A DNA stretch of 64,000 bases, taken from positions 837,001 through 901,000 of the forward strand of contig NC_008531.1 of NCBI RefSeq assembly GCF_000014445.1, given 5' to 3'. This DNA is from Leuconostoc mesenteroides subsp. mesenteroides ATCC 8293. GTDB taxonomy: Bacteria; Bacillota; Bacilli; Lactobacillales; Lactobacillaceae. This document shows positions 28,167 to 36,346 of this stretch, piece after piece. How positions within the stretch are numbered: the stretch's first letter is position 1; each line of letters starts with the position of its first letter. The position numbers and the translations under genes were made by a program. The notes below the pieces were generated by a model. That model saw only the letters and a list, made by a program, of their open reading frames with translations, did not search any database and had not been told where the DNA came from.

Positions 28167-29648
28167 ATGATTAAACAACTTAACGAAAAAGCACGAACCA
28201 TAATTACTACTGATGGCGAAGTAGATGATATGAATTCTTTTTTGCGGTATTTGTTATACAGTAATGAATTTGATACAGAGGGTATCATATTGACGAGCTC
28301 AGTATATCATTACGCGGGCGATGATGAAAAAGGGATTAAGCCAGAACGTTGGACTGGAGAAAAGTGGATTCCGTATCTAATTTCAGAGTATGGAAAAGTT
28401 TATGATCATTTAAAAGTCCATGGTGAGGGGTATCCAACACCTGAATACTTACAAAGTATCTACCATGTTGGTAATATCAGTTTCAAAGGTGAATATGAAC
28501 AAGAAACAGATGGTTCAAGGTTTCTAGAAAACTATTTATTAGAAGATACAGATGAACGTCCGTTATATATTCAAACTTGGGGTGGAACCAATACAACGGC
28601 TCGTGCATTGAGATCAATAGAGGAAAAATATGGGCACAGTCCAGAATGGTCCACTATAAAAAAACGTATTGAAGAAAAAGTGGTTATTTATATAATTCTT
28701 GATCAGGATGACACCTATAATGAATACATCGCAAAAAAATGGCATATTAAAGTTATTAATGATAAATTCAATTTTTGGTATTTTGCTTATCTTTGGAAAT
28801 ATACCAACTACAATTTAACCCGTAAATTGAACCACGATTGGCAAAAAAAATTGGTTAATAATTTTGGTTCATTCTTGGCAAACTATGCTTTGATAGGTGA
28901 TGGACGCGTTATAGATGGTGAGAATGAGGATGAGCAACGAGGAATTGATTCATATTTAGAAAAAAATCCCGAATACGAGCGTTTTGATTTTATTTCGGAA
29001 GGGGACTCACCATCGTTTTTCTATTTAATTAACAATGGCTTGAGAAATAGTTCTGATCCAACCTTTGGGGGGTGGGGTGGCCGATTTGTTGAAAAATCAT
29101 CAACGCTCTATACTAACGAAGCATTGGACTTTAATCCATATACGAAGCGTTATGAAGCTGCATATACTTTAACACGATGGTTTGATGATATTCAAGATGA
29201 CTTTATTGCACGTGCTGCATGGAGTGCTACAGATGATTTCGATAAGGTGTCGCATTATCCAATTGTTGACATAGATATGAACTTAGAAAGGGATGTAAAG
29301 CCAGGAGAAAGAGTTAAATATAAAGTTTATGCTAAAGATTTGAACGGACGTAAGCTATATTATAAATGGTGGATTTATGATGAAGCCTCTACCTATAACG
29401 CTCACGAACATTTGGAAGCAAAGCAGGAAGATATTGAGGGGTTTTTAATTGGCTATAATGCTGAACCATTGGCTGATAGTTATCACAAAATTCGTATAAA
29501 GAATGAAAACCAACCAACCGTTAGCATTGATGTGCCAAAAGATATTTCTGATGGTCAAACGATTCATGTGATTTTGGAAGTTAAAAATGATGGTGAGCAT
29601 CCTCTAAAAACGTATCGTCGCATCATTTTAACAGCAAAGGAAAACTAA
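28167..29648 (+). CDS. DUF1593 family nucleoside-hydrolase-like protein
   Basis: A 493-residue protein with no signal peptide. The first about 310 residues resemble the nucleoside-hydrolase-like DUF1593 domain: the Asp-rich ITTDGEVDDMNSFLRYLLYS near the start recalls the metal site of nucleoside hydrolases, followed by LYIQTWGGTNTTARAL. The C-terminal about 100 residues (YPIVDIDMNLERDVKPGERV onward) form a beta-rich domain seen with it in Sde182-like proteins. The activity is not established; hydrolysis of a glycosidic or N-glycosidic bond is inferred. It sits one base before an MFS transporter gene and is divergent from a LacI regulator, suggesting import and cleavage of one substrate. Confidence 0.78.
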   Translation: MIKQLNEKARTIITTDGEVDDMNSFLRYLLYSNEFDTEGIILTSSVYHYAGDDEKGIKPERWTGEKWIPYLISEYGKVYDHLKVHGEGYPTPEYLQSIYHVGNISFKGEYEQETDGSRFLENYLLEDTDERPLYIQTWGGTNTTARALRSIEEKYGHSPEWSTIKKRIEEKVVIYIILDQDDTYNEYIAKKWHIKVINDKFNFWYFAYLWKYTNYNLTRKLNHDWQKKLVNNFGSFLANYALIGDGRVIDGENEDEQRGIDSYLEKNPEYERFDFISEGDSPSFFYLINNGLRNSSDPTFGGWGGRFVEKSSTLYTNEALDFNPYTKRYEAAYTLTRWFDDIQDDFIARAAWSATDDFDKVSHYPIVDIDMNLERDVKPGERVKYKVYAKDLNGRKLYYKWWIYDEASTYNAHEHLEAKQEDIEGFLIGYNAEPLADSYHKIRIKNENQPTVSIDVPKDISDGQTIHVILEVKNDGEHPLKTYRRIILTAKEN

Positions 29649-29649
29649 A

Positions 29650-30849
29650 ATGATTAAAGATAAATATTCATCAAATATGTTTAAACTAGCATTCTTATCA
29701 ATTTCATTATTATTGACTTCAACTGCGTCAATTTCAATTACAATTCCAAAAATGCAACAAACATTTGCCAATCAAAGTGCAACTGCTGTTGAAGCGTTAG
29801 TTACGGCATCTAATATTACGGTTATGATTTTCGTGCTACTGAGCCCTTTTATTGTAAGAGTTTTTGGAACTAGAAAAACAGTTTTAACTGGCTTATTCTT
29901 GGCAGGAGTTTCAGGTGTAGTGCCTATGTTCTCTGATAACTATTTTCTTGTATATATTTCTCGATTGGTTTTAGGTGCTGGCTTGGGAATGTTTAACTCA
30001 TTAGCTGTCAGTTTGATTAATGACTTTTGGAGTGGAGATACACGCAATAAAATGCTAGGTTTTCAAAGTGCTGTTCAAAGTGTAGGTCAAACTGTAACAA
30101 CATTTATTGCAGGAATTTTGGTTAATTACAATTGGCATTATTCGTATAGTATTTACTTCTTAGCATTAGTTTCGTTCATTCTGTTTTTGGTTTATGTACC
30201 AGATACGACTACTAAGGATGACTTAGTCACAAATGAAGTGGTTGAAAAACCTAAACAAAGTATTAATAGTTATGTTTTGTTTTCATCGTTTGGTTTGCTG
30301 ATCTCGTTTGCGTTATTAATGGCTGTATTCCTAAAGTCAGCTGGATTTGTTGTTGAAGAAAAATTTGAAAATGCTTCGTTTATTGGAACGGCATTATCAG
30401 TCTATACTTTGGTCGGATTTTTAGGTAGTTTGCTCTATGGCTATATTGTGAAAATAACGAAGCAATATACTTTCTCATTGAGTTATGCGATTATTGGCAT
30501 ATCTTTCTTGATAGTTGCACTAGCACCTAACATGTTCGTCATTACTCTGGGTATGGCTATTGGTGGTATTGGCGGATCGGTATTTCTACCGATAGCATTT
30601 GGTACAATCTTGGAAAAAGCGCCAGCAAATTCAGGAAATTTGGCGATTTCTATCGCTATGGTTGGTACAAACTTAGGTACCTATTTATCGCCATATTTGC
30701 TAGCAACATTAGGTAATTTATTTGGTAACAATACTTCTAAATTCTCAATCATTATTGCAGGCGTATTAATGCTTGTGTTAGCTGTATTTTATTTCTTCAT
30801 AAGGAACATATTTAAGCAAGCTAATGAGGTGGGAGAACTACAAAATTAG
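29650..30849 (+). CDS. MFS transporter
   Basis: A 399-residue protein with 12 hydrophobic segments of drug/H+ antiporter-like or sugar-exporter-like MFS type (TIPKMQQTFANQSATAVEAL; RLVLGAGLGMFNSLAVSLIN; the loop after TM2 reads RVFGTRKTV). Sequence alone does not give the substrate. It starts one base after the DUF1593 gene, so it is co-translated with it and probably imports that enzyme's substrate or exports a product. No terminator is evident before the GH3 gene, which has its own promoter. Confidence 0.82.
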   Translation: MIKDKYSSNMFKLAFLSISLLLTSTASISITIPKMQQTFANQSATAVEALVTASNITVMIFVLLSPFIVRVFGTRKTVLTGLFLAGVSGVVPMFSDNYFLVYISRLVLGAGLGMFNSLAVSLINDFWSGDTRNKMLGFQSAVQSVGQTVTTFIAGILVNYNWHYSYSIYFLALVSFILFLVYVPDTTTKDDLVTNEVVEKPKQSINSYVLFSSFGLLISFALLMAVFLKSAGFVVEEKFENASFIGTALSVYTLVGFLGSLLYGYIVKITKQYTFSLSYAIIGISFLIVALAPNMFVITLGMAIGGIGGSVFLPIAFGTILEKAPANSGNLAISIAMVGTNLGTYLSPYLLATLGNLFGNNTSKFSIIIAGVLMLVLAVFYFFIRNIFKQANEVGELQN

Positions 30850-30957
30850 CTTTCAAAATGATTGCTAATAGTGAATTAATGCGTTAGTTACTAATAGCTA
30901 ATTCATATTTCTACCATGGTATTGAGTTTGGTGTATTCTATAGTTAGAAACAATGAA

Positions 30958-30986
30958 TTGACTTTATTGGCAGCAGTATATTAGAT
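30958..30986 (+). promoter_or_regulatory. Candidate promoter of the GH3 gene
   Basis: TTGACT (30958-30963), 17-bp spacer, TTAGAT (30981-30986), about 18 bases before the start codon. No cre or palindrome is seen here. Confidence 0.45.
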
Positions 30987-31003
30987 AACAAGGAGTTGAA
31001 AGA

Positions 31004-33229
31004 ATGAGCACAGAATTTAATTTATCCTTTGTACAAGGGCTAACCGTTCGTGAAAAAGCAGAATTAGTAACGGGGAAAGATTTCTGGTTTACCGCGGAAA
31101 ATATTGAAAATGATATACCAAAAATCATGGTAACAGATGGTCCTTCAGGATTGCGAAAACAAGCAAGTAGTGCAGACGCACTAGGCTTGAATCAAAGTGT
31201 GGAAGCCATTGCTTTTCCAAGTTCAGCTTTGATGGCTAGTTCATTTAATGTGGACATGCTTTATCAATTAGGTCAAAATCTTGGAACAGCATCTAGAGCT
31301 GAAAATGTGTCAGTTTTATTGGGGCCAGGTATTAATATTAAGCGTTCTCCATTGGCAGGAAGAAATTTTGAATATTTTTCCGAAGATCCATATCTAACTG
31401 GAGAACTAGGAAGCGCTTATGTGAAGGGCGTGCAATCGCAAGGTGTTGGCGTGAGTGTCAAGCACTTTGCAGCCAATAATCGAGAAGATCAACGTTTTAC
31501 CTCGTCCTCGAATGTTGATGAACGTGCTTTACGTGAGATATACTTGCTGGCTTTTGAAAAGATTGTCAAAGAGGCACATCCAGCAACGTTAATGTGCTCT
31601 TACAACGCGATTAATGGTGTGCTCAATTCTCAAAATTATCGTTTGTTAACCGAAATACTGCGTAATGAATGGGGATATACTGGCGTCGTTATGTCAGATT
31701 GGGGAGCAGTAGCCGATAATATTGCTTCGCTAAAAGCAGGTTTAGACTTAGAAATGCCTGGAAATGGTGCATATTCGATTGATAGAATTGTATCTGCTGT
31801 CCAAAATGGTCAGCTAGAAGAATCAAAATTGGATATCTCAGTATTACGCGTACTGGCGTTGGTTGAAAAGTTCCGTGTTAGCGAAGATGATAGTACGGAT
31901 TATGATAAGAATAATCAACATGAGTTTGCTCGAAAAGCAGCAGAGGATAGCATTGCTTTACTAAAAAACGATGACGATGTTTTACCAATTAAACAAACTG
32001 AAAAAATTGCATTAATTGGTGAACTAGCCCAGAATCCAAGATATCAAGGTGGCGGTAGTTCACATGTAAATGCATACAAAGTTGTTACGCCACATGAGGT
32101 TGCAAGCAACAGTGATTACAATGTTACTTATACTGCAGGGTATAGCCTATCTGAAGAAAAAGGTAATTTAGATTTAGAACAGCAAGCAGAATCTATTGCT
32201 GAGTTGAGTGACAAAATCATTTTCTTTGCTGGTGTCCCAGAACAAGATGAGTCAGAAGGATTTGACAAAAAAACCATTGATTTGCCGGAAAATCAAGTCA
32301 ATTTGATTCAAAAGCTATCAGCAATTAATCCTAATATAATTGTTGTTCTTCAAAATGGATCAGCGGTTGCAACACCTTGGAGAAATAAGGTAAAAGCAAT
32401 TGTAGAAACTTATTTAGCCGGCGAAGCTGTCGGTGAGGCGACATGGAATATTCTTACTGGTCAAACAAATCCGTCAGGTAAATTAGCAGAAACTTTTCCT
32501 GAAAAAATTGAAGACACACCGGCATACGGTACGTTCAATGCTAGTGTAGATGAAGAAAATTACCATGAAGGAATATTTGTTGGTTATCGGCATTATGATT
32601 TAAAGAGGAAAGAGGTTGCGTTTCCATTTGGACATGGATTAAGCTATACAGATTTTAAGTATGACGATTTGGAAATAGTAGCTAATACGAAAAAGCATGT
32701 CACGGGTAAAATCAAAATAACCAATGTGGGCTCAATATATGGCAAAGAAACAGCTCAAATCTATATTCAAAATCTAGAAAGCCGTGTTGAGAAACCTCGT
32801 CAAGAATTAAAAGCATTTGTTAAAGTCGGACTCAATCCAGGAGAAAGTAAAACTGTCGAATTTTTCTTAGATCGGAGAAGTTTTGCTTGGTATAACGTGA
32901 AAAAAAGTATCTGGCAAGTTGATCAAGGTGACTATAATCTAAAAATAGGTAGTTCTTCGCGCGATATTAGATTAGAAAAAACGGTTTCTTTAGAAATGGG
33001 CACGACAAATAATCGTCCGATCAGCGGAGACACTTATATTAGCGAAATCATTAACCGAGATGGTTTACATGAATCACTCGTGGCGTCTGGTTTACAAACA
33101 GCGATTGAAAGTATTAGTGCGTCTGATAGTAATCGAGAGCTAATGGAAAACTTGCCACTGCGGGCAATTATTATGATCGGAGCAAATGTAGATCAAGTGA
33201 ACAAGTTCATTGAACTAGCAAATAATTAA
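31004..33229 (+). CDS. GH3 beta-glucosidase (or related beta-glycosidase)
   Basis: A 741-residue cytoplasmic enzyme without signal peptide. Domains in order: GH3 N-terminal barrel (about 10-290) with KHFAANN (163-169) and the catalytic nucleophile Asp232 in VMSDWGA; GH3 C-terminal sandwich (about 320-510, GGGSSHVNAYK, NGSAVATPW, AGEAVGEATWNILTG); and a fibronectin III-like domain (about 555-665). The usual reaction is removal of terminal beta-glucose from oligosaccharides or plant glycosides; xylosidase, arabinosidase and N-acetylglucosaminidase activity also occur in GH3. AAGGAGTTG precedes the ATG. The last about 70 residues are an extra helical tail. Confidence 0.9.
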   Translation: MSTEFNLSFVQGLTVREKAELVTGKDFWFTAENIENDIPKIMVTDGPSGLRKQASSADALGLNQSVEAIAFPSSALMASSFNVDMLYQLGQNLGTASRAENVSVLLGPGINIKRSPLAGRNFEYFSEDPYLTGELGSAYVKGVQSQGVGVSVKHFAANNREDQRFTSSSNVDERALREIYLLAFEKIVKEAHPATLMCSYNAINGVLNSQNYRLLTEILRNEWGYTGVVMSDWGAVADNIASLKAGLDLEMPGNGAYSIDRIVSAVQNGQLEESKLDISVLRVLALVEKFRVSEDDSTDYDKNNQHEFARKAAEDSIALLKNDDDVLPIKQTEKIALIGELAQNPRYQGGGSSHVNAYKVVTPHEVASNSDYNVTYTAGYSLSEEKGNLDLEQQAESIAELSDKIIFFAGVPEQDESEGFDKKTIDLPENQVNLIQKLSAINPNIIVVLQNGSAVATPWRNKVKAIVETYLAGEAVGEATWNILTGQTNPSGKLAETFPEKIEDTPAYGTFNASVDEENYHEGIFVGYRHYDLKRKEVAFPFGHGLSYTDFKYDDLEIVANTKKHVTGKIKITNVGSIYGKETAQIYIQNLESRVEKPRQELKAFVKVGLNPGESKTVEFFLDRRSFAWYNVKKSIWQVDQGDYNLKIGSSSRDIRLEKTVSLEMGTTNNRPISGDTYISEIINRDGLHESLVASGLQTAIESISASDSNRELMENLPLRAIIMIGANVDQVNKFIELANN

Positions 33230-33308
33230 TCTACTCGTTTGTAAATTTCGTTGAAAATGGTTACTCAAAGATGGCTTGGTTAGTGTACAAACAGATATAA
33301 ATAGATGC

Positions 33309-33337
33309 TTGCAAACTACTCAATTTCATTGTATACT
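33309..33337 (+). promoter_or_regulatory. Promoter of the FMN reductase gene
   Basis: TTGCAA (33309-33314), 17-bp spacer, TATACT (33332-33337). Confidence 0.6.
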
Positions 33338-33369
33338 TACTTTTAGTAATTAGAAAGAAGGTCACATAA

Positions 33370-33912
33370 ATGACAAAATATGGTGTTGTTGTTGGTTCGA
33401 TTCGTGAAAACTCATTTTCAAAGGGAGTAGCTGATGCACTTGTTGCTGGTCTGCCTGAAGATGCTGAGGTAAATTACTTAAATATCAGTAACTTACCCCT
33501 TTACAATCAAGATTTCGATGCTGATTCGCCTGAAGAATATACAAAGTTCCGCGCGGCAGTTGCTGAGCAAGATGCATTTATCTTTGTCACACCTGAGCAT
33601 AACCGAAGCATTTCAGCAGCTTTGAAAAATGCCTTAGATGTTGCTTCTCGACCTTGGGGTGAAAACGCATGGGCTGGCAAACCAGCGCTAGTCGCTTCAC
33701 AGTCAGTTTCTGGTATTTCTGGTGTATTGGCTCATCACGTGCTACGTCAATCTTTGGTATTCTTGGATATGCCAACTTTACAACAACCAGAATTGTATAT
33801 TGGCAATGTTCAAAACTTAGCCGATGAAAATGGTCATATTACTAACACAGATACGCAAAATTTCCTTGCAAATGCAGCAAAGCAATTTGTTACATTCGCA
33901 CAAAAGTTTTAA
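33370..33912 (+). CDS. NADPH-dependent FMN reductase family protein
   Basis: A 180-residue flavodoxin-fold oxidoreductase. VVGSIRENSFSKGVADAL forms the FMN phosphate loop and VTPEHNRSISAALKNALD is the second FMN-binding segment, as in azoreductase/chromate-reductase-like YieF proteins. It likely reduces quinones, azo compounds or free FMN. GAAAGAAGG lies before the ATG. It has its own promoter and terminator, so it is a single-gene unit. Confidence 0.9.
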   Translation: MTKYGVVVGSIRENSFSKGVADALVAGLPEDAEVNYLNISNLPLYNQDFDADSPEEYTKFRAAVAEQDAFIFVTPEHNRSISAALKNALDVASRPWGENAWAGKPALVASQSVSGISGVLAHHVLRQSLVFLDMPTLQQPELYIGNVQNLADENGHITNTDTQNFLANAAKQFVTFAQKF

Positions 33913-33923
33913 TTATGAATCAA

Positions 33924-33958
33924 AAAAACCTGACTTTAGAAATAAATCAGGTTTTTTT
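33924..33958 (+). terminator. Terminator of the FMN reductase gene
   Basis: AAAAACCTGA pairs with TCAGGTTTTT, 13-base loop, and a T run follows. Confidence 0.85.
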
Positions 33959-34022
33959 ATGCGCCTTTAAATGCGATTAAAATTAAAATGAGGGTATAAT
34001 AAAGATAGAGGACTTAAATAAT

Positions 34023-34670
34023 ATGGATAAAAACCAGTTTAAAAAGGGAAACGATGATCCAGTCTCAGAAGACAAAGAATTCAATTCATTTTTTTCTGAA
34101 GTACTGCAACGATTTCCTGACAAAACCTCAAAGATTATACAGAATTCATATGAAAAATCGAAATCCAGGGCGGACAAGATATTTTTTAAAAGTCGATCGA
34201 ATCTTGATCAAGTTTTTGATACCTTTTTGACGGGAGTTGATCAACAAACAGCTCAGAAGTGTCATCGAATTATTCACGCTGCATCATTGAGTGCTGCAAT
34301 TGTGGGCTGCTCGCCAATTCCGTTCTCAGATGCTTTTTTACTAGTACCAATTCAACTAACTATGATGTCACGATTGCATAAATTGTTTGGGCAATCATGG
34401 TCAGAAGGTTTAGGTAAAAGTTTATCTAAGGAACTGGTAGTTGTAGGTCTTGGTCGTAGCGCAGTGGGGAATATTATTAAATTTATACCAGCTGTGGGAA
34501 CTGTATCCGGTGCTGTAATCAATGCTTCCGTAGCTGTTTCAATCACTGAGGCTTTGGGATGGGTGACAGTGAAAATGTTAAATGATGGTGAGGACATATT
34601 TGAACAAGCTATGTCATTTCGAGGGCAGTTTGAAATCCTCTTTAAAGCACTTAGAAAAGCGAAAAAATAA
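34023..34670 (+). CDS. DUF697 family membrane-associated protein
   Basis: A 215-residue protein: a polar N-terminal part of about 75 residues and a C-terminal DUF697 domain with HAASLSAAIVGCSPIPFSDA, LLVPIQLTMMSRLHKLFGQ and two glycine-rich helices (VGLGRSAVGNIIKFIPAVGT). DUF697 often follows GTPase domains, but here no GTPase is attached. Function is unknown. A TATAAT at 33995-34000 is 23 bases upstream. A terminator follows the gene directly. Confidence 0.8.
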   Translation: MDKNQFKKGNDDPVSEDKEFNSFFSEVLQRFPDKTSKIIQNSYEKSKSRADKIFFKSRSNLDQVFDTFLTGVDQQTAQKCHRIIHAASLSAAIVGCSPIPFSDAFLLVPIQLTMMSRLHKLFGQSWSEGLGKSLSKELVVVGLGRSAVGNIIKFIPAVGTVSGAVINASVAVSITEALGWVTVKMLNDGEDIFEQAMSFRGQFEILFKALRKAKK

Positions 34671-34674
34671 TTTT

Positions 34675-34706
34675 AAAAAGCATATCTCATGAGGATATGC
34701 TTTTTT
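34675..34706 (+). terminator. Terminator of the DUF697 gene
   Basis: AAAAAGCATATC pairs with GATATGCTTTTT around a short TCATGAG loop, then a T run. Confidence 0.9.
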
Positions 34707-34777
34707 ATAATTATTTGACATTAATTAAGAAACATTATAAACTATTTTGGTTACGTATTAATTGCTAGGGGGAAGCA

Positions 34778-35659
34778 TTGAACATGGGGAAATTAAAAAT
34801 AGTTTTAAAGTATTTGGTATATGCATTTTTACTCAGTTTTGTATTGGATATCGGCGGATTTTTTAGCGGAATATATGCTGAGCGTAGCGGTTTATCCGAG
34901 GAATGGCTTGAAAATAGTCAGGTAGCCATAGTTTTCATGTTGATTAGTCAAATTACTTTACCAATTTTTTTGATGTTTCAATATGAAAGTCGAAAAAATG
35001 ATCTTAGAATTATAATGCCCTTTGCTAAAGATAAAAAGGCATACAGATATTTGATAGGGTACGCTGCAGGGGCAATATTCTTTGTACTAACTTGGATAAT
35101 AGCAGTTGCCTTTGGAGGATTTCAAGTCATTAACATTTGGCATATAGGTAATGTGCTGTGGCTCGTTCTCTTTCTTTTAGGTTTTTGTATTCAAGGCATG
35201 GGCGAAGAAATATTAGTTAGAGGCTATTTGTTAGGTAAATTAAGTCAACATTTAAGCCATGCTTCAGCTATTATAATTAGCTCGCTTTTTTTCGCAGCGC
35301 TACATTTGGCAAACCCAGGAATAACTAGAGTAGCTTTCTTAGAACTATTTTTGTTTGGTGCTATCATGGCTATGATTCGAATTGAAACCGAAGATTTGTG
35401 GGTGGTGGGTGCCTTTCATGGTGCGTGGAACTTTTTTCAAGGGCCAATTCTTGGTGTTGCAGTTTCTGGCACTAACAGTGGTGCGCTAATTTTCAAATCA
35501 ATTCCAACACAAGCTTATGAATGGTTAAATGGTGGGCGTTTTGGCATCGAAGGGAGTGTAATGAGCCTAACGTTACATGTTGCGTTATTTGGTGCAATCG
35601 CAGTTTGGATTAAATTAAACAAGAACAAATCAAAAATTATTTGCGAATCTACTAAATAA
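34778..35659 (+). CDS. CPBP family intramembrane glutamic/metallo-protease
   Basis: A 293-residue protein with about eight hydrophobic segments and the CPBP (Abi) motifs: EEILVRGYLLG (EExxxR), FFAALHLAN, and VVGAFHGAWNFFQG. These conserved Glu, Arg and His residues form the intramembrane active site. Members process CaaX proteins or take part in bacteriocin immunity, but no bacteriocin gene is adjacent. Start is uncertain: TTG at 34778 has the best spacing to AGGGGG (34767-34772), while the ATG at 34784 is 11 bases away. Confidence 0.85.
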   Translation: MNMGKLKIVLKYLVYAFLLSFVLDIGGFFSGIYAERSGLSEEWLENSQVAIVFMLISQITLPIFLMFQYESRKNDLRIIMPFAKDKKAYRYLIGYAAGAIFFVLTWIIAVAFGGFQVINIWHIGNVLWLVLFLLGFCIQGMGEEILVRGYLLGKLSQHLSHASAIIISSLFFAALHLANPGITRVAFLELFLFGAIMAMIRIETEDLWVVGAFHGAWNFFQGPILGVAVSGTNSGALIFKSIPTQAYEWLNGGRFGIEGSVMSLTLHVALFGAIAVWIKLNKNKSKIICESTK

Positions 35660-35687
35660 TTTCTTTTTATTTTGACCTAATGGTTGA

Positions 35688-36209
35688 TTATTTTTTTGGT
35701 CTAAATAGGGTAATTTGGAAAAATTCGTCTGAATCGTCATTATCTAGGATATGTTCGATTGAAACGGTATCGATTTCAGCATGGATTTGCAGTTGTTTTG
35801 AGTTTAGTACTTTTAAGGTTGATAACATTGCTTGCTGATTGTGTATCTGTCCCACTGTGATATGGGGTGTATATGGAAATTCAGGGCGTAGAAAGGGTGA
35901 GAACAAAGGGGATTGATATAAAACATCATGCATCTTTTGAATGACCGAACACCCCTCGTCAACAGGTAGCCAAAGATAACTTTTCTCATCAGACGAAAAA
36001 TTTTCAAAGGTCACGTTGAAAGCCGAGAATGGTTTTAAAATCGTTTGAATATTTTGGATAATGACTTCGTCTGTAGCCTCACTTTCAAATGGAAACACAA
36101 GAGTTATGTGTGGACGAATATGTGGATATAAGGGATCAAGTTCGCGCCTAATATTTTGGATTGTTGTTATTTCTGAAAGTTTAGGAAATATTAAAATAGA
36201 ACGTAACAT
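35688..36209 (-). CDS. 2'-5' RNA ligase/cyclic phosphodiesterase family (2H) protein
   Basis: A 173-residue protein with two H-x-T motifs, HITLVFPF and HITVGQI, the signature of the 2H phosphoesterase superfamily (LigT/YjcG). Such enzymes act on cyclic phosphates at RNA ends or on small nucleotides; the substrate here is unknown. The start at 36209 is chosen because of AGGAGG 8 bases upstream; the frame continues open to 36257 without a ribosome site. Confidence 0.85.
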   Translation of the reverse strand: MLRSILIFPKLSEITTIQNIRRELDPLYPHIRPHITLVFPFESEATDEVIIQNIQTILKPFSAFNVTFENFSSDEKSYLWLPVDEGCSVIQKMHDVLYQSPLFSPFLRPEFPYTPHITVGQIHNQQAMLSTLKVLNSKQLQIHAEIDTVSIEHILDNDDSDEFFQITLFRPKK

Positions 36210-36284
36210 AAACCTTGCCTCCTTAAATAAATTTAACTTGTGTTTGTAGTATATCAAAATTTAATGTACACAGTCTTCATAAGA

Positions 36285-36327
36285 AACAAAAAGTTATCAA
36301 TATATTATATATTGATAACTTTTTGTT
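36285..36327. terminator. Long perfect-stem terminator after lacS
   Basis: A perfect 20-bp stem (36285-36304 with 36308-36327) and 3-base loop; the arms start AACAAAAAGTTATC. It lies about 20 bases beyond the lacS stop on the minus strand and would also work in the other direction. Confidence 0.85.
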
Positions 36328-36346
36328 CCTGTATGTTAAAATTTAC

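Noticed and set aside
34778..35659. CPBP protease as bacteriocin immunity gene
   Set aside because: No double-glycine leader peptide, ABC exporter or other bacteriocin gene is visible nearby.
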